Source: Microlunatus soli
GTDB lineage: Bacteria; Actinomycetota; Actinomycetes; Propionibacteriales; Propionibacteriaceae
Length of the DNA: 64,000 nucleotides
Direction of reading: 5' to 3'
NCBI RefSeq assembly: GCF_900105385.1
Contig: NZ_LT629772.1
Coordinates: 868,001-932,000 of the forward strand
Part shown: piece after piece, positions 52,751-61,376 of the stretch
Position numbering within the stretch: the stretch's first letter is position 1
Layout: each line of letters opens with the position of its first letter
Notes under the pieces: generated by a model
The model's input: only the letters and a program-made list of their open reading frames with translations
Told to the model about the DNA's origin: nothing
The model's database searches: none
Translations under genes and position numbers: made by a program

Positions 52751-53635
52751 ATGGATGCTTCACAGGTTCCGGATGACAGCACCCGCGATCCGGCCGACGG
52801 CACTACCGTCGACGAGACCGAGAACGCCGCCCACACCGACAGCAGTGCTGCTTCCGACAGCGGGGCTGCTTCCGACAGCGGGGCTGCTTCCGACAGCGGG
52901 GCGGGCGCCTACGCCGCCGCGACCGGACGCGATCTGGAGCAGAGCGGTGGTGGCGGCGACCAACGCAACTACCGCCGCTACCAGTTCGATCTGATCGCGC
53001 CGCACTGCGGCCCCGAACTCCTCGAGGTCGGAGCCGGGATGGGTGACTTCTCCGCCCAGTTCACCGACCGCAAGCGATTGATCGTCACCGACGTCGACCC
53101 CGGAGCCGTCGCGTCGATGGCCGAACGCTTCGCCGATCGCCCCGAGGTGCAGTCCACCCGACTGGACCTGGCAGCGCTTTCCCCGGAGGACGCCGACCGA
53201 CTGGTCGAGAGCCAGGGGCCGGTGGACACCGTGCTGGCCATCAATGTCCTGGAACACATCGAGGATCACGTCACCGCGCTGCGGTCACTGTCCCGGCTGG
53301 TGCGCCCCGGCGGCACCATCGTGCAGTGGGTGCCCGGCTACCAGCAGCTGTACGGCGACTTCGATCGCAAGGTCGGTCACGTCCGGCGCTACACCCCCGA
53401 CACGCTGTCGGCCGCCGCCCGGGAGGCCGGTCTCGGCGTCAGCACCTGCAAGCCGGTGAACCTGCTCGGCGGCATCGCCTGGTGGGCCTTCGTCGGCAAG
53501 GGCGGCACCGGCAGCCCGAAGCCGGCCCTGGTCAAGATCTACGACGCCGTCGTCGTCCCGGTGACCCGAGTGCTGGACAAGCTCCCGATCCCGTTCGGCC
53601 AGACCATCGTCGGCGTCTTCACCCGCGAGTCCTGA
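52751..53635 (+). CDS. Class I SAM-dependent methyltransferase
   Basis: 294 aa from the ATG at 52751. A low-complexity N-terminus of about 60 aa contains three AASDSG units, encoded by 18-bp repeats near 52850-52905. The methyltransferase has motif I LLEVGAGMGDFSAQF, VTDVDPGAVASM, motif post-I TRLDLAAL, motif IV TVLAINVLEHIEDHVTAL and VRPGGTIVQWVPGYQQLYGDFD. It resembles the family of glycan- or lipid-linked methyltransferases often found near sugar transferases, but no such genes are here. Substrate unknown. Confidence 0.87.
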   Translation: MDASQVPDDSTRDPADGTTVDETENAAHTDSSAASDSGAASDSGAASDSGAGAYAAATGRDLEQSGGGGDQRNYRRYQFDLIAPHCGPELLEVGAGMGDFSAQFTDRKRLIVTDVDPGAVASMAERFADRPEVQSTRLDLAALSPEDADRLVESQGPVDTVLAINVLEHIEDHVTALRSLSRLVRPGGTIVQWVPGYQQLYGDFDRKVGHVRRYTPDTLSAAAREAGLGVSTCKPVNLLGGIAWWAFVGKGGTGSPKPALVKIYDAVVVPVTRVLDKLPIPFGQTIVGVFTRES

Positions 53636-53649
53636 CCCCGCACCACAAC

Positions 53650-53716
53650 ACAGCCGACCCGTCAGTTTCTCCCCGACACGCCGGGCGTGTCGGGGAGAAA
53701 CTGACGGGTCGGCTGT
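53650..53716. terminator. Perfect 31-bp hairpin between convergent methyltransferase and pyk
   Basis: Arms 53650-53680 (beginning ACAGCCGACCCGTCAG) and 53686-53716 (beginning CGTGTCGGGGAGAAAC) are exact inverted repeats over 31 bp with a 5-nt loop. Lying between convergent genes, it should stop transcription from both. Confidence 0.8.
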
Positions 53717-53741
53717 TGTTCGGCGGGTGTGTGGGGGTGGG

Positions 53742-55157
53742 TCAGAGTGGGAGGCCGACCTTGCGGACCCGGACCATGTTGGTCGCGCCGGCCTTGCCGG
53801 GCGGGGAACCGGCGATGATCACGACCCGCTCGCCCTCGACGATCTGACCGGACTCGGTCAGCGCCTTGTCCACCTGACGGATCATGTCGTCGGTGTGGGT
53901 GACCATCGGCACCAGGTGGGTCTCGATCCCCCAGCTCAGGGTCAGCTCGGCGCGCGTGCTCTCCAACGGCGTGAACGCCAACACCGGGATGCCGGACCGC
54001 AGCCGGGACAACCGACGGGCGGAGTCACCGGAGTGGGTGAACGCCACCAGGTACTTCGCACCGACACCGGCGGCGATGTCGGCGGCCGACTTGGTCAGCA
54101 CACCGGCGGTGGTGTGCGGATCCCAATCGATCGAATGCATCTCAGCCATTCCGTGGGCCTCGGTCTCGTTCACGATCCGAGCCATCGTCTCCACGGTCAG
54201 CACCGGGTACTGGCCGACACTCGTCTCGCCGGACAGCATCACCGCGTCGGCACCGTCCAACACCGCATTGGCGACGTCGGAGGCCTCGGCACGGGTCGGC
54301 CGCGGCGCGCTGATCATCGACTCCAACATCTGGGTGGCGACGATCACCGGCTTGGCCCAGCGGCGGGCCGCGGTGACGATCCGCTTCTGGACCAGCGGCA
54401 CCTCCTCCAGCGGAAGCTCGACACCAAGATCACCGCGGGCGACCATGAACGCGTCGAACGCGTCGATGATCTCCTCGAGGTTCTCGACCGCCTGCGGCTT
54501 CTCGATCTTGGCGATGATCGGGACCTTGCGTCCCTCCTCGGCCATGATCTTGTGGGCCATCTCGATGTCGGCTGCGGTGCGGACGAAGGACATCGCGATC
54601 ATGTCCACACCCTGGGCCAGTGCCCAGCGCAGATCGGCCTGGTCCTTCTCACCGAGCGCCGGGACGCTGACCGCGACGCCGGGCAGATTGATGCCCTTGT
54701 TGTTGGAGACCGGACCGCCGACCTTGACGGTGGTGATCACGTCGGTGTCGGTCACCTCGTCGGCCTGCAGCTGGATCCGACCGTCGTCGATCAGGATCAG
54801 GTCACCGGGCTGGACGTCTCCGGGCAGATCCTTGAACGTGGTGGAGCACCGCTCGACGGTGCCGTCGCAATCATCGGTGGTGATGGCGAACTTCGCACCG
54901 TAGGCCAGTTGCACCTTGCCCTCGGCGAAGCGACCGAGACGGATCTTCGGTCCCTGCAGGTCGGCAAAGATGCCGACCGGGCGACCAACCTCCTCGGCAG
55001 CGGCCCGGACGCCTTTGATGTTGGCCAGGTGGTCGGGATAGTCACCGTGGCTCATGTTCAACCGGGCAACATCCATACCCGCGCGCACCAGTTCGACCAA
55101 ACGCTCCTCCGAGGCGGTCGCTGGGCCGAGGGTGCAGACAATCTTCGCTCTACGCAC
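53742..55157 (-). CDS. pyk: Pyruvate kinase
   Basis: 471 aa, start at GTG 55157. RAKIVCTLGPATASEERLVELVRAGMDVARLNMSHGDY, active-site LQGPKIRLG, IIAKIEK (catalytic Lys), VARGDLGVELPLEEVP and VATQMLESMISAPRPTRAEASDVANAVLDGADAVMLSGETSVGQYP. It makes pyruvate and ATP from PEP in glycolysis. A TAATAG box about 10-15 nt before the GTG would give a very short or no leader. Gene order pyk-pdtaR-polA is the actinobacterial backbone. Confidence 0.98.
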   Translation of the reverse strand: MRRAKIVCTLGPATASEERLVELVRAGMDVARLNMSHGDYPDHLANIKGVRAAAEEVGRPVGIFADLQGPKIRLGRFAEGKVQLAYGAKFAITTDDCDGTVERCSTTFKDLPGDVQPGDLILIDDGRIQLQADEVTDTDVITTVKVGGPVSNNKGINLPGVAVSVPALGEKDQADLRWALAQGVDMIAMSFVRTAADIEMAHKIMAEEGRKVPIIAKIEKPQAVENLEEIIDAFDAFMVARGDLGVELPLEEVPLVQKRIVTAARRWAKPVIVATQMLESMISAPRPTRAEASDVANAVLDGADAVMLSGETSVGQYPVLTVETMARIVNETEAHGMAEMHSIDWDPHTTAGVLTKSAADIAAGVGAKYLVAFTHSGDSARRLSRLRSGIPVLAFTPLESTRAELTLSWGIETHLVPMVTHTDDMIRQVDKALTESGQIVEGERVVIIAGSPPGKAGATNMVRVRKVGLPL

Positions 55158-55195
55158 GCCCCAGACCCTATTACGTCGGACTGAGAAGGAGCACA

Positions 55196-55230
55196 GCGGA
55201 CCGCGGAACGGGACCTCGGCGGCGGTCCGC
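55196..55230 (-). terminator. Hairpin between rluD and pyk
   Basis: GCGGACCGC (55196-55204) pairs with GCGGTCCGC (55222-55230) over 9 bp with a 17-nt loop. It lies just beyond the rluD stop (55248). The loop is long, so terminator function is uncertain. Confidence 0.5.
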
Positions 55231-55247
55231 AGCCCCGATCCGACCGA

Positions 55248-56174
55248 TCAGCCGGCGCGGACGAGCTCCAGGGCCTGCTGCAGATCGTCGGGATAGTCGG
55301 ATGCGTATTCGACGTAGTCACCGGTCGCCGGATGGACGAATCCGAGCCGTACGGCGTGCAGCCATTGCCGGATCAGCCCGAGCTCGGCGGCCAGCTTGGG
55401 ATTGGCGCCGTAGGTCGGGTCGCCGACACACGGGTGCTTGATGGCAGCCATGTGGACCCGGATCTGATGGGTCCGCCCGGTCTCCAGCTTGACCTCGAGC
55501 AGGGAGGCGCCGCGGTGCGCCTCCAGGGTGGTGTAGTGGGTGACGCTGTGCCGGCCGCCGGCCATCACCGCCATCTTGTAGTCCGCACCCGGATGCCGAC
55601 CGATCGGGGCGTCGATCGTTCCCTCGAACGGATCGGGATGGCCCTGCACCAGGGTGTGGTAGGTCTTGTCGACCGTACGATCTCGGAACGCCTGTTTCAG
55701 CACGGTGTAGGCGCGTTCGCTCTTCGCCAGCACCATCAGTCCGGAGGTGCCGACGTCCAGCCGTTGCACCACACCCTGACGTTCCGGGGCCCCGGAGGTG
55801 GAGATCCGGAAGCCGGCACCGGCGAGATGCTCGGTCACCGACGGCCCGTCCCATCCCAGGCTCGGATGGGCGGCGACTCCGACCGGCTTGTCGACCACCA
55901 CGATGTGGTCGTCGTCGTGGATGATCCGGACTCCGGCCACCACCTGCGGCGTGACCGGCACGCCGGCCCGCTGATCGGGGAGGTCGACCTCCAGCAGCGA
56001 TCCGGCGAGCACCCGGTCCGATTTGGCGGCCGGCGCCCCGTCCACCCGGACGGCTCCGGACGCCGCCAGGTCGGCGACCTTGCTGCGGGACAGCCCGAGC
56101 ATCCGGGCCACCGCGGCATCGACCCGCTCACCCTCCAGCCCGTCGGGGACCAGGACGGTCTTCGATTCGCTCAT
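55248..56174 (-). CDS. rluD: RluA/RluD-family 23S rRNA pseudouridine synthase
   Basis: 308 aa. S4 RNA-binding domain first ([52 protein letters not shown]), then the RluA-type catalytic domain with the active Asp in [38 protein letters not shown] and [39 protein letters not shown]. It isomerises uridines in 23S rRNA. The RLDVGTSGL form departs slightly from RLDKDTSGL. Overlaps lspA (ATGA). Confidence 0.92.
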   Translation of the reverse strand: MSESKTVLVPDGLEGERVDAAVARMLGLSRSKVADLAASGAVRVDGAPAAKSDRVLAGSLLEVDLPDQRAGVPVTPQVVAGVRIIHDDDHIVVVDKPVGVAAHPSLGWDGPSVTEHLAGAGFRISTSGAPERQGVVQRLDVGTSGLMVLAKSERAYTVLKQAFRDRTVDKTYHTLVQGHPDPFEGTIDAPIGRHPGADYKMAVMAGGRHSVTHYTTLEAHRGASLLEVKLETGRTHQIRVHMAAIKHPCVGDPTYGANPKLAAELGLIRQWLHAVRLGFVHPATGDYVEYASDYPDDLQQALELVRAG

Positions 56175-56863
56175 CGCGAGCTGTCCAGGTCAGTGCCGTC
56201 CTCGGCCGCGGAGTCCTTGCCTGCCTGCCGCTGATCATCGAGATCCGCCGGTGAGGTCGTGCCCTCCACCACGGTCGCGCCCGCTACGGCCGTCTCCGAC
56301 GCCTCTCGTTCGGCTCGAGTCGGGTACCGGACGCCACCGAGTGAGACGTTCTTGAAGATCGCCAGGATCAGGATCAGCGCGGCAGCACCCGTGACACACA
56401 TGTCGGCGACGTTGAAGATCGCGAAATGCGGTAACTGGACGAAATCGACGACGTGGCCGTGGAACGGCGACGGCGGGCGAAAGATCCGGTCGGTGAGATT
56501 GCCGGCCACCCCGGCGGTGAGCAGACCGAGTGCGACCGCCCACCCGAGATGGGCGATCCGTCGCAGCAACACCAACAGCACGAAGAGCAGCGCCGCCATC
56601 GCCAGCACGGTGAACACGATCGTGTAGTTCTCACCGAGGCTGAACGCGGCACCGGAATTGCGGATCAGCTGCAGCGTGATCAATCCACCCAACAGCGACG
56701 GCGGATCGGCCGGGTCCAGGTGGGCGACCGCCAGTTGCTTGGTGCTGAAGTCCAGCGCCAGGCCGACCAGCGCGACGGCAGCAAACAGCCACCGGCTCGG
56801 TGCTCGCCGGCGGCTGCTGCTGGGAGTGGACTCGGTTATCGACGTTCCTCGCGCTGTTTGCAT
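56171..56863 (-). CDS. lspA: Lipoprotein signal peptidase
   Basis: 230 aa from the ATG at 56863, overlapping the end of the DksA-like gene by 28 nt. Four membrane helices; catalytic Asp pair in GNLTDRIFR and [19 protein letters not shown] also conserved. It removes signal peptides from prolipoproteins in the membrane. The last 60 aa ([20 protein letters not shown]...) are an acidic C-terminal extension, absent in E. coli LspA. Confidence 0.95.
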   Translation of the reverse strand: MQTARGTSITESTPSSSRRRAPSRWLFAAVALVGLALDFSTKQLAVAHLDPADPPSLLGGLITLQLIRNSGAAFSLGENYTIVFTVLAMAALLFVLLVLLRRIAHLGWAVALGLLTAGVAGNLTDRIFRPPSPFHGHVVDFVQLPHFAIFNVADMCVTGAAALILILAIFKNVSLGGVRYPTRAEREASETAVAGATVVEGTTSPADLDDQRQAGKDSAAEDGTDLDSSR

Positions 56864-58206
56864 TCCACACACAGTGTGGCACGCGGGAACGCCTGCAGCC
56901 GCCCCTTACCGATCGGCTTGCCACAGTTGTCGCAGGCACCGTAGGTCCCGTTGGCGATGTGTCGGAGCGCGAGCCGAGTCTGGTCGAGCAGTTCACGGGC
57001 GTTGTTGGCCAGCGACATCTCGTGGTCACGTTCGAAATTGGTCGAGCCGACGTCGGCCGGATCGCGGCCGGCACCTTCGCTCCCGTCCCGGAGCAGCCCG
57101 ACCAGCTCCGATTCCGACACCTCGATCTGATCGGCCAGCCGGGCGATCTCGCTTTCCAGCTCGTCGCGGACCTCCTGCAGCTCCTCTGCGGTCCACGGAT
57201 CCTCGCCCGGCCGGATCGGCAGGTCGGCCGCTGTGGTCCCGGCGCCGGTGGCGACGGACGGGTCGATGGTCGAACTCGCCGTCGCGGTCGCGCCCCGATC
57301 GGCGGTCTCGGAAGGTGGCGAACCTGCGGTCGCCGATGATGTCTTCGTCACGGTCCCTATCTTCTTCGTCTTGGTCGGCTTTCGGGCCGAATTCTCAACA
57401 TCGGTGTTCAGCGTCGCTGCGGAACCATTGTCTTGTCTGTCCTGAACTTCTGATGTGGCCTGAACTTCTGATGTGGTCTGAACTTCTGATGTGGCCTGAT
57501 CTCCCGAGGCCGACGACTTGGTCCGGGACGGTACTGCCCGACCGGTGGTCGGCTCGGCCGCCGCGTCGGACGTCGAGGCGGGCTTCCGGGTGGCCGCTTT
57601 CGGTGTCGCCGCTCGCTTTGTCCCGGCTTGCTTGGTGGCCGTCTTCTTCGTCGCGGCCTTCTTCACCGCCGCTTTGGTAGCAGCCGACTTCGTCCCGGTC
57701 GATTTTGTCTCGCCGGTGCCGGCTTGGGCGGCCTTTGAGTGAGAGGATTTCGTCGCCACGCGCTTTGCCGGGCTCTTGGTCGTCTTCTTTGCCGCAGTTT
57801 GCTTTGTCGCCGTCTTCTTTGCCGTGGCTTTCGTCCCCGGCTGCTTTGCCGACGTCTTTTCAGCCGGTTTCGCCTTTTCCGATGCCTTCGTCGGCTGGGC
57901 CTTCTTCGGCTGGGCCTTCGTCGGCTGGGCCTTCTTCGCCTGGGCCCTCTTCGCCTGGGCCTTCTTCGTCTGGGTCTTCTTTGCCGATGCGCCGTTCGTT
58001 CCCGTGGCCTGTTTCGTGGACGTCCGTTTCGTCGCCGTCGTCTTCGCGGCCGAAGCCTGTGCCAGGACCGTGGCCTTCGTCCCCGTCCTGCCTGCGGCGC
58101 GGCTCTCCGCGCGCGCTGCTGCCGGCGTGGCACCGCTCCCGGTCTTCGGACCGGGCACCGATCGTCGACTCGTAGCGGCAGATCTTGTCGCGTTGGCGGT
58201 CATCAT
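56836..58206 (-). CDS. DksA/TraR-type zinc-finger protein with long Lys/Ala-rich N-terminus
   Basis: 456 aa from ATG 58206. Residues about 1-330 are low-complexity and very basic: KKAQAKRAQAKKAQPTKAQPKKAQPTKA, KKTATKQTAAKKTTKSPAKRVATK and similar, like bacterial histone-H1 (AlgP/Hc1) tails. A TSEVQ repeat follows (SEVQTTSEVQATSEVQ). The C-terminal 120 aa form the DksA-like coiled coil (WTAEELQEVRDELESEIARLADQIEVSESEL) and a C4 zinc finger ([32 protein letters not shown]). Such proteins bind RNA polymerase or act near it. The basic tail probably binds DNA (inference). It sits between lspA and divIVA as in related genera. Confidence 0.85.
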   Translation of the reverse strand: MMTANATRSAATSRRSVPGPKTGSGATPAAARAESRAAGRTGTKATVLAQASAAKTTATKRTSTKQATGTNGASAKKTQTKKAQAKRAQAKKAQPTKAQPKKAQPTKASEKAKPAEKTSAKQPGTKATAKKTATKQTAAKKTTKSPAKRVATKSSHSKAAQAGTGETKSTGTKSAATKAAVKKAATKKTATKQAGTKRAATPKAATRKPASTSDAAAEPTTGRAVPSRTKSSASGDQATSEVQTTSEVQATSEVQDRQDNGSAATLNTDVENSARKPTKTKKIGTVTKTSSATAGSPPSETADRGATATASSTIDPSVATGAGTTAADLPIRPGEDPWTAEELQEVRDELESEIARLADQIEVSESELVGLLRDGSEGAGRDPADVGSTNFERDHEMSLANNARELLDQTRLALRHIANGTYGACDNCGKPIGKGRLQAFPRATLCVECKQREERR

Positions 58207-58342
58207 CGAGGCCCCTTCATGCTCCGTACGGCGGATGCGAGGAAGTCTCACGAACAGTAGGGCCCAACGTGGGTTTCTTCAATGAATAAACCGCATGTTT
58301 CGGTAACTTCAGGGGTTTTCACCGGTATCCGAGCACAGAAAC

Positions 58343-58374
58343 GCCGAATGGGCCCGCAGTGGGGCCCATTCGGC
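58343..58374 (-). terminator. Hairpin terminator after divIVA
   Basis: GCCGAATGGGCCC (58343-58355) and GGGCCCATTCGGC (58362-58374) form a perfect 13-bp stem with a 6-nt loop. On the minus strand GTTTCTGTG follows. It lies 76 nt beyond the divIVA stop. Confidence 0.75.
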
Positions 58375-58450
58375 AACGACTCGGTGTCGATGATCGATCA
58401 GGATCGTCCGGGCCGATGGGCGCCATCGGTCCGGGACGAAACAGGTCTGC

Positions 58451-59392
58451 TCAGTGCTGCTCGCCCAGCAGGGCGTCCAACCGCGGGGTCTCCGAGGAGC
58501 CCTGCGATTTGTCGGCGCTGCTGCTGTCGGACGCCTTGTCGGTGCTGGACTGCTGATTGGCGGCCCGGCTGCCGTTGGAACCGTTGCCACTTGCGTTACC
58601 CGAGGACGATTTGCCCGACCCGGAGTTGCCGGAACTCCCGGTCGACCCCGACCCGGTCGCACCGCGACTCGGCTGGGCATTGGTCTCCGACAGCAGCTTC
58701 GGCGTCGACCCCTGCGGCTCGGCGCGGCCGGAGCTCAGCGAGTCGATGTGGCTCTTCAGCTCATTGGTCATGTTCTGTCGGAAGTCGCTCTCGAACTTCC
58801 GCAGCTCGGAGACCGAGAGGACCAGCTGGTCACGCTGCTTCTCCAGCTCGCTGAACAGCTCGCGACGCTTGTCCTCGGTGTCCTGGTCCAGACTGTCGGC
58901 GCGGTTCTGCGCGTCGGAGCGGATCCGCTCGGCGTTGACCCGTGCCTCGCTCTCCACCCGCTCGGCGCGGGTGGTGGCGTCGGTGGTCACCTGCTTGCTG
59001 GTGCGCTCGGCGTCGGACTTGATCTGGCTCGCCTGCGCCTCCGCCTCGGCGACCAGGCTCTCGGCCTGCTCGGTCGACATCTGCACCAGTCGGACGACGG
59101 CCGGGCTGGCCTCAGCGCTGGTGGTGACGACGAGCCGCTCCGCACCGGAGGCGTTCGCGACAGACGACGACGGTGCCGCGGCCGCGGGCTGCCGCTCGGC
59201 GGCCTTCTCGGTCGAGCCGGCGGTCGCCTTGAGCGATTCGACCTGGCGCTTCAGGTTGGCGTTCTCTTCTTGCAACTGCTCGAAGGACGCTTCGACTTGG
59301 TCGACGAACTCGTCGACATCCAAGACCTCGTAGCCGGACCTCTTGGCCATCCGGAACTTGATGTTCCGGACCTCGTCCAGAGTCAGCGACAT
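58451..59392 (-). CDS. divIVA: DivIVA/Wag31-type polar growth protein
   Basis: 313 aa; GAGGTGAACG precedes the ATG. The N-terminal DivIVA membrane-binding domain reads SLTLDEVRNIKFRMAKRSGYEVLDVDEFVDQVEASFEQLQEENANLKRQVESL, with the crossed-loop KRSGYE in place of the usual KRGYD. A linker precedes a long coiled coil (about residues 95-220: VRLVQMSTEQAESLVAEAEAQASQIKSDAERTSKQVTT...), and a Ser/Gly/Asn-rich disordered tail ends it. Wag31-type proteins direct cell-wall growth to the poles. It has a 60-aa paralogue at 59668. Confidence 0.93.
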   Translation of the reverse strand: MSLTLDEVRNIKFRMAKRSGYEVLDVDEFVDQVEASFEQLQEENANLKRQVESLKATAGSTEKAAERQPAAAAPSSSVANASGAERLVVTTSAEASPAVVRLVQMSTEQAESLVAEAEAQASQIKSDAERTSKQVTTDATTRAERVESEARVNAERIRSDAQNRADSLDQDTEDKRRELFSELEKQRDQLVLSVSELRKFESDFRQNMTNELKSHIDSLSSGRAEPQGSTPKLLSETNAQPSRGATGSGSTGSSGNSGSGKSSSGNASGNGSNGSRAANQQSSTDKASDSSSADKSQGSSETPRLDALLGEQH

Positions 59393-59667
59393 CGTTCACC
59401 TCAGGTTCTGAAAGTTGCTGTTCTTGACAGGCACTGCCTGCTTCAACGCCCGGTTTGACCATCGTTCACGCCCGATCAACCAGGGCACACCCACCTACCG
59501 TACCTAATCCACGCGACTGTGAGCGAATCACGGTTGACAAGTTTTCGTCCGGACCGATTCACCCCGTCCGGTCCACTCCGCTCGGTACCGACAGCGCGGA
59601 CTCGAACGGCAGGCCCTGCGGGACCGGGCTCGAGCGCCACCGACAGATCACTGCGGCAACTGTCGAT

Positions 59668-59850
59668 TCACTGCGGCAGCTGCTGGCGGAGCCGCTCGAC
59701 GTCGGCGCGCAACAGCCGATTCTCCTGGAGCAGCGCCGTCACGTGTTGCTCGACCAGGTCGATGAACTCGTCCACGTCGACCACCTCGTACCCGGAGCGC
59801 TTGGCCATCCGGAACCGGACGTTGCGGATCTCGTTCAGCACATCGGACAT
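59668..59850 (-). CDS. Mini-DivIVA: DivIVA N-terminal domain protein
   Basis: 60 aa from the ATG at 59850 (GGGGAG upstream, 8 nt away). SDVLNEIRNVRFRMAKRSGYEVVDVDEFIDLVEQHVTALLQENRLLRADVERLRQQ matches the first 50 residues of the neighbouring DivIVA: both have RNxxFRMAKRSGYEVxDVDEFxDxVE and a coiled coil with QEN. It stops where the long coiled coil of DivIVA would begin. It could form heterodimers and cap or tune DivIVA assembly (inference). The 275-bp gap to divIVA holds its own upstream region. Confidence 0.85.
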   Translation of the reverse strand: MSDVLNEIRNVRFRMAKRSGYEVVDVDEFIDLVEQHVTALLQENRLLRADVERLRQQLPQ

Positions 59851-59961
59851 TCTCGATTCTCCCCGGGATGCGGTGCTGGGCAGGACTGCCACGCTAGCGC
59901 CGTACGGGGCCACTCGACCCCGTAGCGCGTCCCGGTCGCAGTGAGAATGTCGGGGTGAGAA

Positions 59962-60258
59962 TCAGGTCAGCAGCACGTAGGCGTTGACCCGCATCAGGAT
60001 GATGACGCCCAGCCACAGCCCCAGGAAGGCGATGTCCAGCATCATGTTGCCGATCCGGACCGGCCGCAGCACTTTGCGGAGCAGCCGCAGCGGCGGGTCG
60101 GTCACGGTGTAGATCGCCTCCGCGACCACCAACAGCGCTCCGCGCGGCTGCCAGTCGCGGACCAGCACCGGGACCCAGGACAGGATCATCCGTCCGATCA
60201 TGAACAACAGGAAGAGCCACAAGATGAAGTAGATGATCATTCCGAAGATCGCCTGCAT
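59962..60258 (-). CDS. yggT: YggT-family membrane protein
   Basis: 98 aa, two membrane helices (about 5-25 and 70-92) with IGRMILSWVPVLVRDWQPRGALLVVAEAIYTVTDPPLRLLRKVLRPVRIGNMMLDIAFLGLW, the classic YggT core (TDPPLRLLRKVLPP). It stands between sepF and divIVA as in most actinobacteria and takes part in division or envelope function by context. Confidence 0.94.
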   Translation of the reverse strand: MQAIFGMIIYFILWLFLLFMIGRMILSWVPVLVRDWQPRGALLVVAEAIYTVTDPPLRLLRKVLRPVRIGNMMLDIAFLGLWLGVIILMRVNAYVLLT

Positions 60259-60389
60259 GCTGCCCTCGTGACTCTCTGTGCTCGCCTGCCGTTGTCGACT
60301 CCAGAGTACGCGGAGATCAGCGGGTCGTCCGGGTCAGGCGACCCGGAGAGCTCCCCGAATCCCGCTCGCCGAACGTTCGGCGGCGCCGG

Positions 60390-61016
60390 TCAGCTCTGGT
60401 TGAAGAAGCCGCCGGCGATCCGTTCCTTGTCCTCGGCGGTCACGGTGACGTTCTCCGGGGAGAGCAGGAAGACCTTGCTGGTGACGCGTTCGATGTTGCC
60501 GCGCAGGCCGAGGATCAGCCCGGCCGCGAAGTCGACCAGGCGCTTGGCGTCGGCATTTTCCATCTGGGTCAGGTTCATGATCACCGGCACGCCGTCACGG
60601 AAGTGCTCGCCGATGGTCCGGGCGTCGTTGAACGACCGGGGATGAACCGTGACGATCCGGGACAAGTCGGCTCTCTCCTGCTGAGGTGCTGGTGCTTCGA
60701 CGACCGCCTGCGCGGCGGCTGTCTGCTGGTTGCCGGTGACCACCGGCTGCGCGTTGCTGTGCGCGGTCGGCTGACCGGCCGGTTCGCGGCGGGTCTCCAG
60801 CGGCGTGACACTTGCGCCGTTGGACCGCTGGTCCTGGCTGTGGTCCGACGAGGCGCCCTGGCCGTACCCCGAGGACTGGCGCGACTGCCCCTCGGACTCG
60901 GCCAACAGGTCCTCTCGGGCGACGCCCTCGGTCGGCTCGTTGTCGTCGTATTCGGGGTACCGGTCGTCGGTGACGAGACCGAGCCACGCCGCCGCCCGCT
61001 TCAGCCTATCCGCCAT
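60390..61016 (-). CDS. sepF: Cell division protein SepF
   Basis: 208 aa from ATG 61016 (CAGGAAAG upstream). N-terminal membrane-binding helix ([15 protein letters not shown]), then a disordered Ser/Gln-rich linker (about 25-112), then the SepF beta-domain (about 113-200: [76 protein letters not shown]). It anchors FtsZ to the membrane, the main anchor in actinobacteria lacking FtsA. The linker is longer than in Bacillus. Confidence 0.95.
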   Translation of the reverse strand: MADRLKRAAAWLGLVTDDRYPEYDDNEPTEGVAREDLLAESEGQSRQSSGYGQGASSDHSQDQRSNGASVTPLETRREPAGQPTAHSNAQPVVTGNQQTAAAQAVVEAPAPQQERADLSRIVTVHPRSFNDARTIGEHFRDGVPVIMNLTQMENADAKRLVDFAAGLILGLRGNIERVTSKVFLLSPENVTVTAEDKERIAGGFFNQS

Positions 61017-61358
61017 CTTTCCTGTGACCTCTCCGCTCCAGATACGTTCGCGCTCGACCCTACCGGCTGGTCCGGCCGCTGCGACCGAACCGACGCCCGA
61101 CACGCCTAGGAGGCTGCTGAACAAATGTGCCCGTCGCGAGCGGTGCGTACAGCGCCCGCGCAGCAGGGCAGATTGTTCAGCGGTCTCCCAGGCAGCTTCA
61201 GCGGTACGCGTCCGGCCGCCGGAGCCGAATCGGTGCCGAACCCTCCGACCGGGTGGCGATCGCGGCTTCCTCGTCCACGATCACCACCCGCCCGGTCGCC
61301 TGTGTTACTCATGAAGCTGCCTCACTCATGAAGCTGTTGGTACTTCACGAAGCCGGCG
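61017..61358. other. Intergenic region between ftsZ and sepF
   Basis: 342 bp. In many actinobacteria pgeF and yggS lie here; they are absent and I see no clear remnant. The left part has a GCTGAACAA (61116-61124)/TTGTTCAGC (61173-61181) inverted repeat, and the right end holds degenerate copies of the ftsZ 3' end (61304-61358). Confidence 0.55.
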
Positions 61359-61376
61359 TTACTTCAGGAAGTCGGG
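61304..61376. repeat. Degenerate 18-bp repeats at the ftsZ 3' end
   Basis: Four units of 18-19 bp: GTTACTCATGAAGCTGCC (61304), TCACTCATGAAGCTGTTGG (61322), TACTTCACGAAGCCGGCG (61341) and TTACTTCAGGAAGTCGGG (61359). The last begins exactly at the ftsZ stop codon and encodes the terminal DFLK. The upstream ones look like decayed copies (GFVKY-, SFMS-like). Confidence 0.55.

Noticed and set aside
57739-58285. Plus-strand frames rich in Phe/Ala/Trp repeats
   Set aside because: Antisense of the Lys/Ala-rich tail of the DksA-like gene; they look like membrane repeats only by complementarity.
61116-61181. IS end or excision scar
   Set aside because: A 9-bp inverted repeat exists, but no transposase, no target duplication and no similarity to a known element could be seen.
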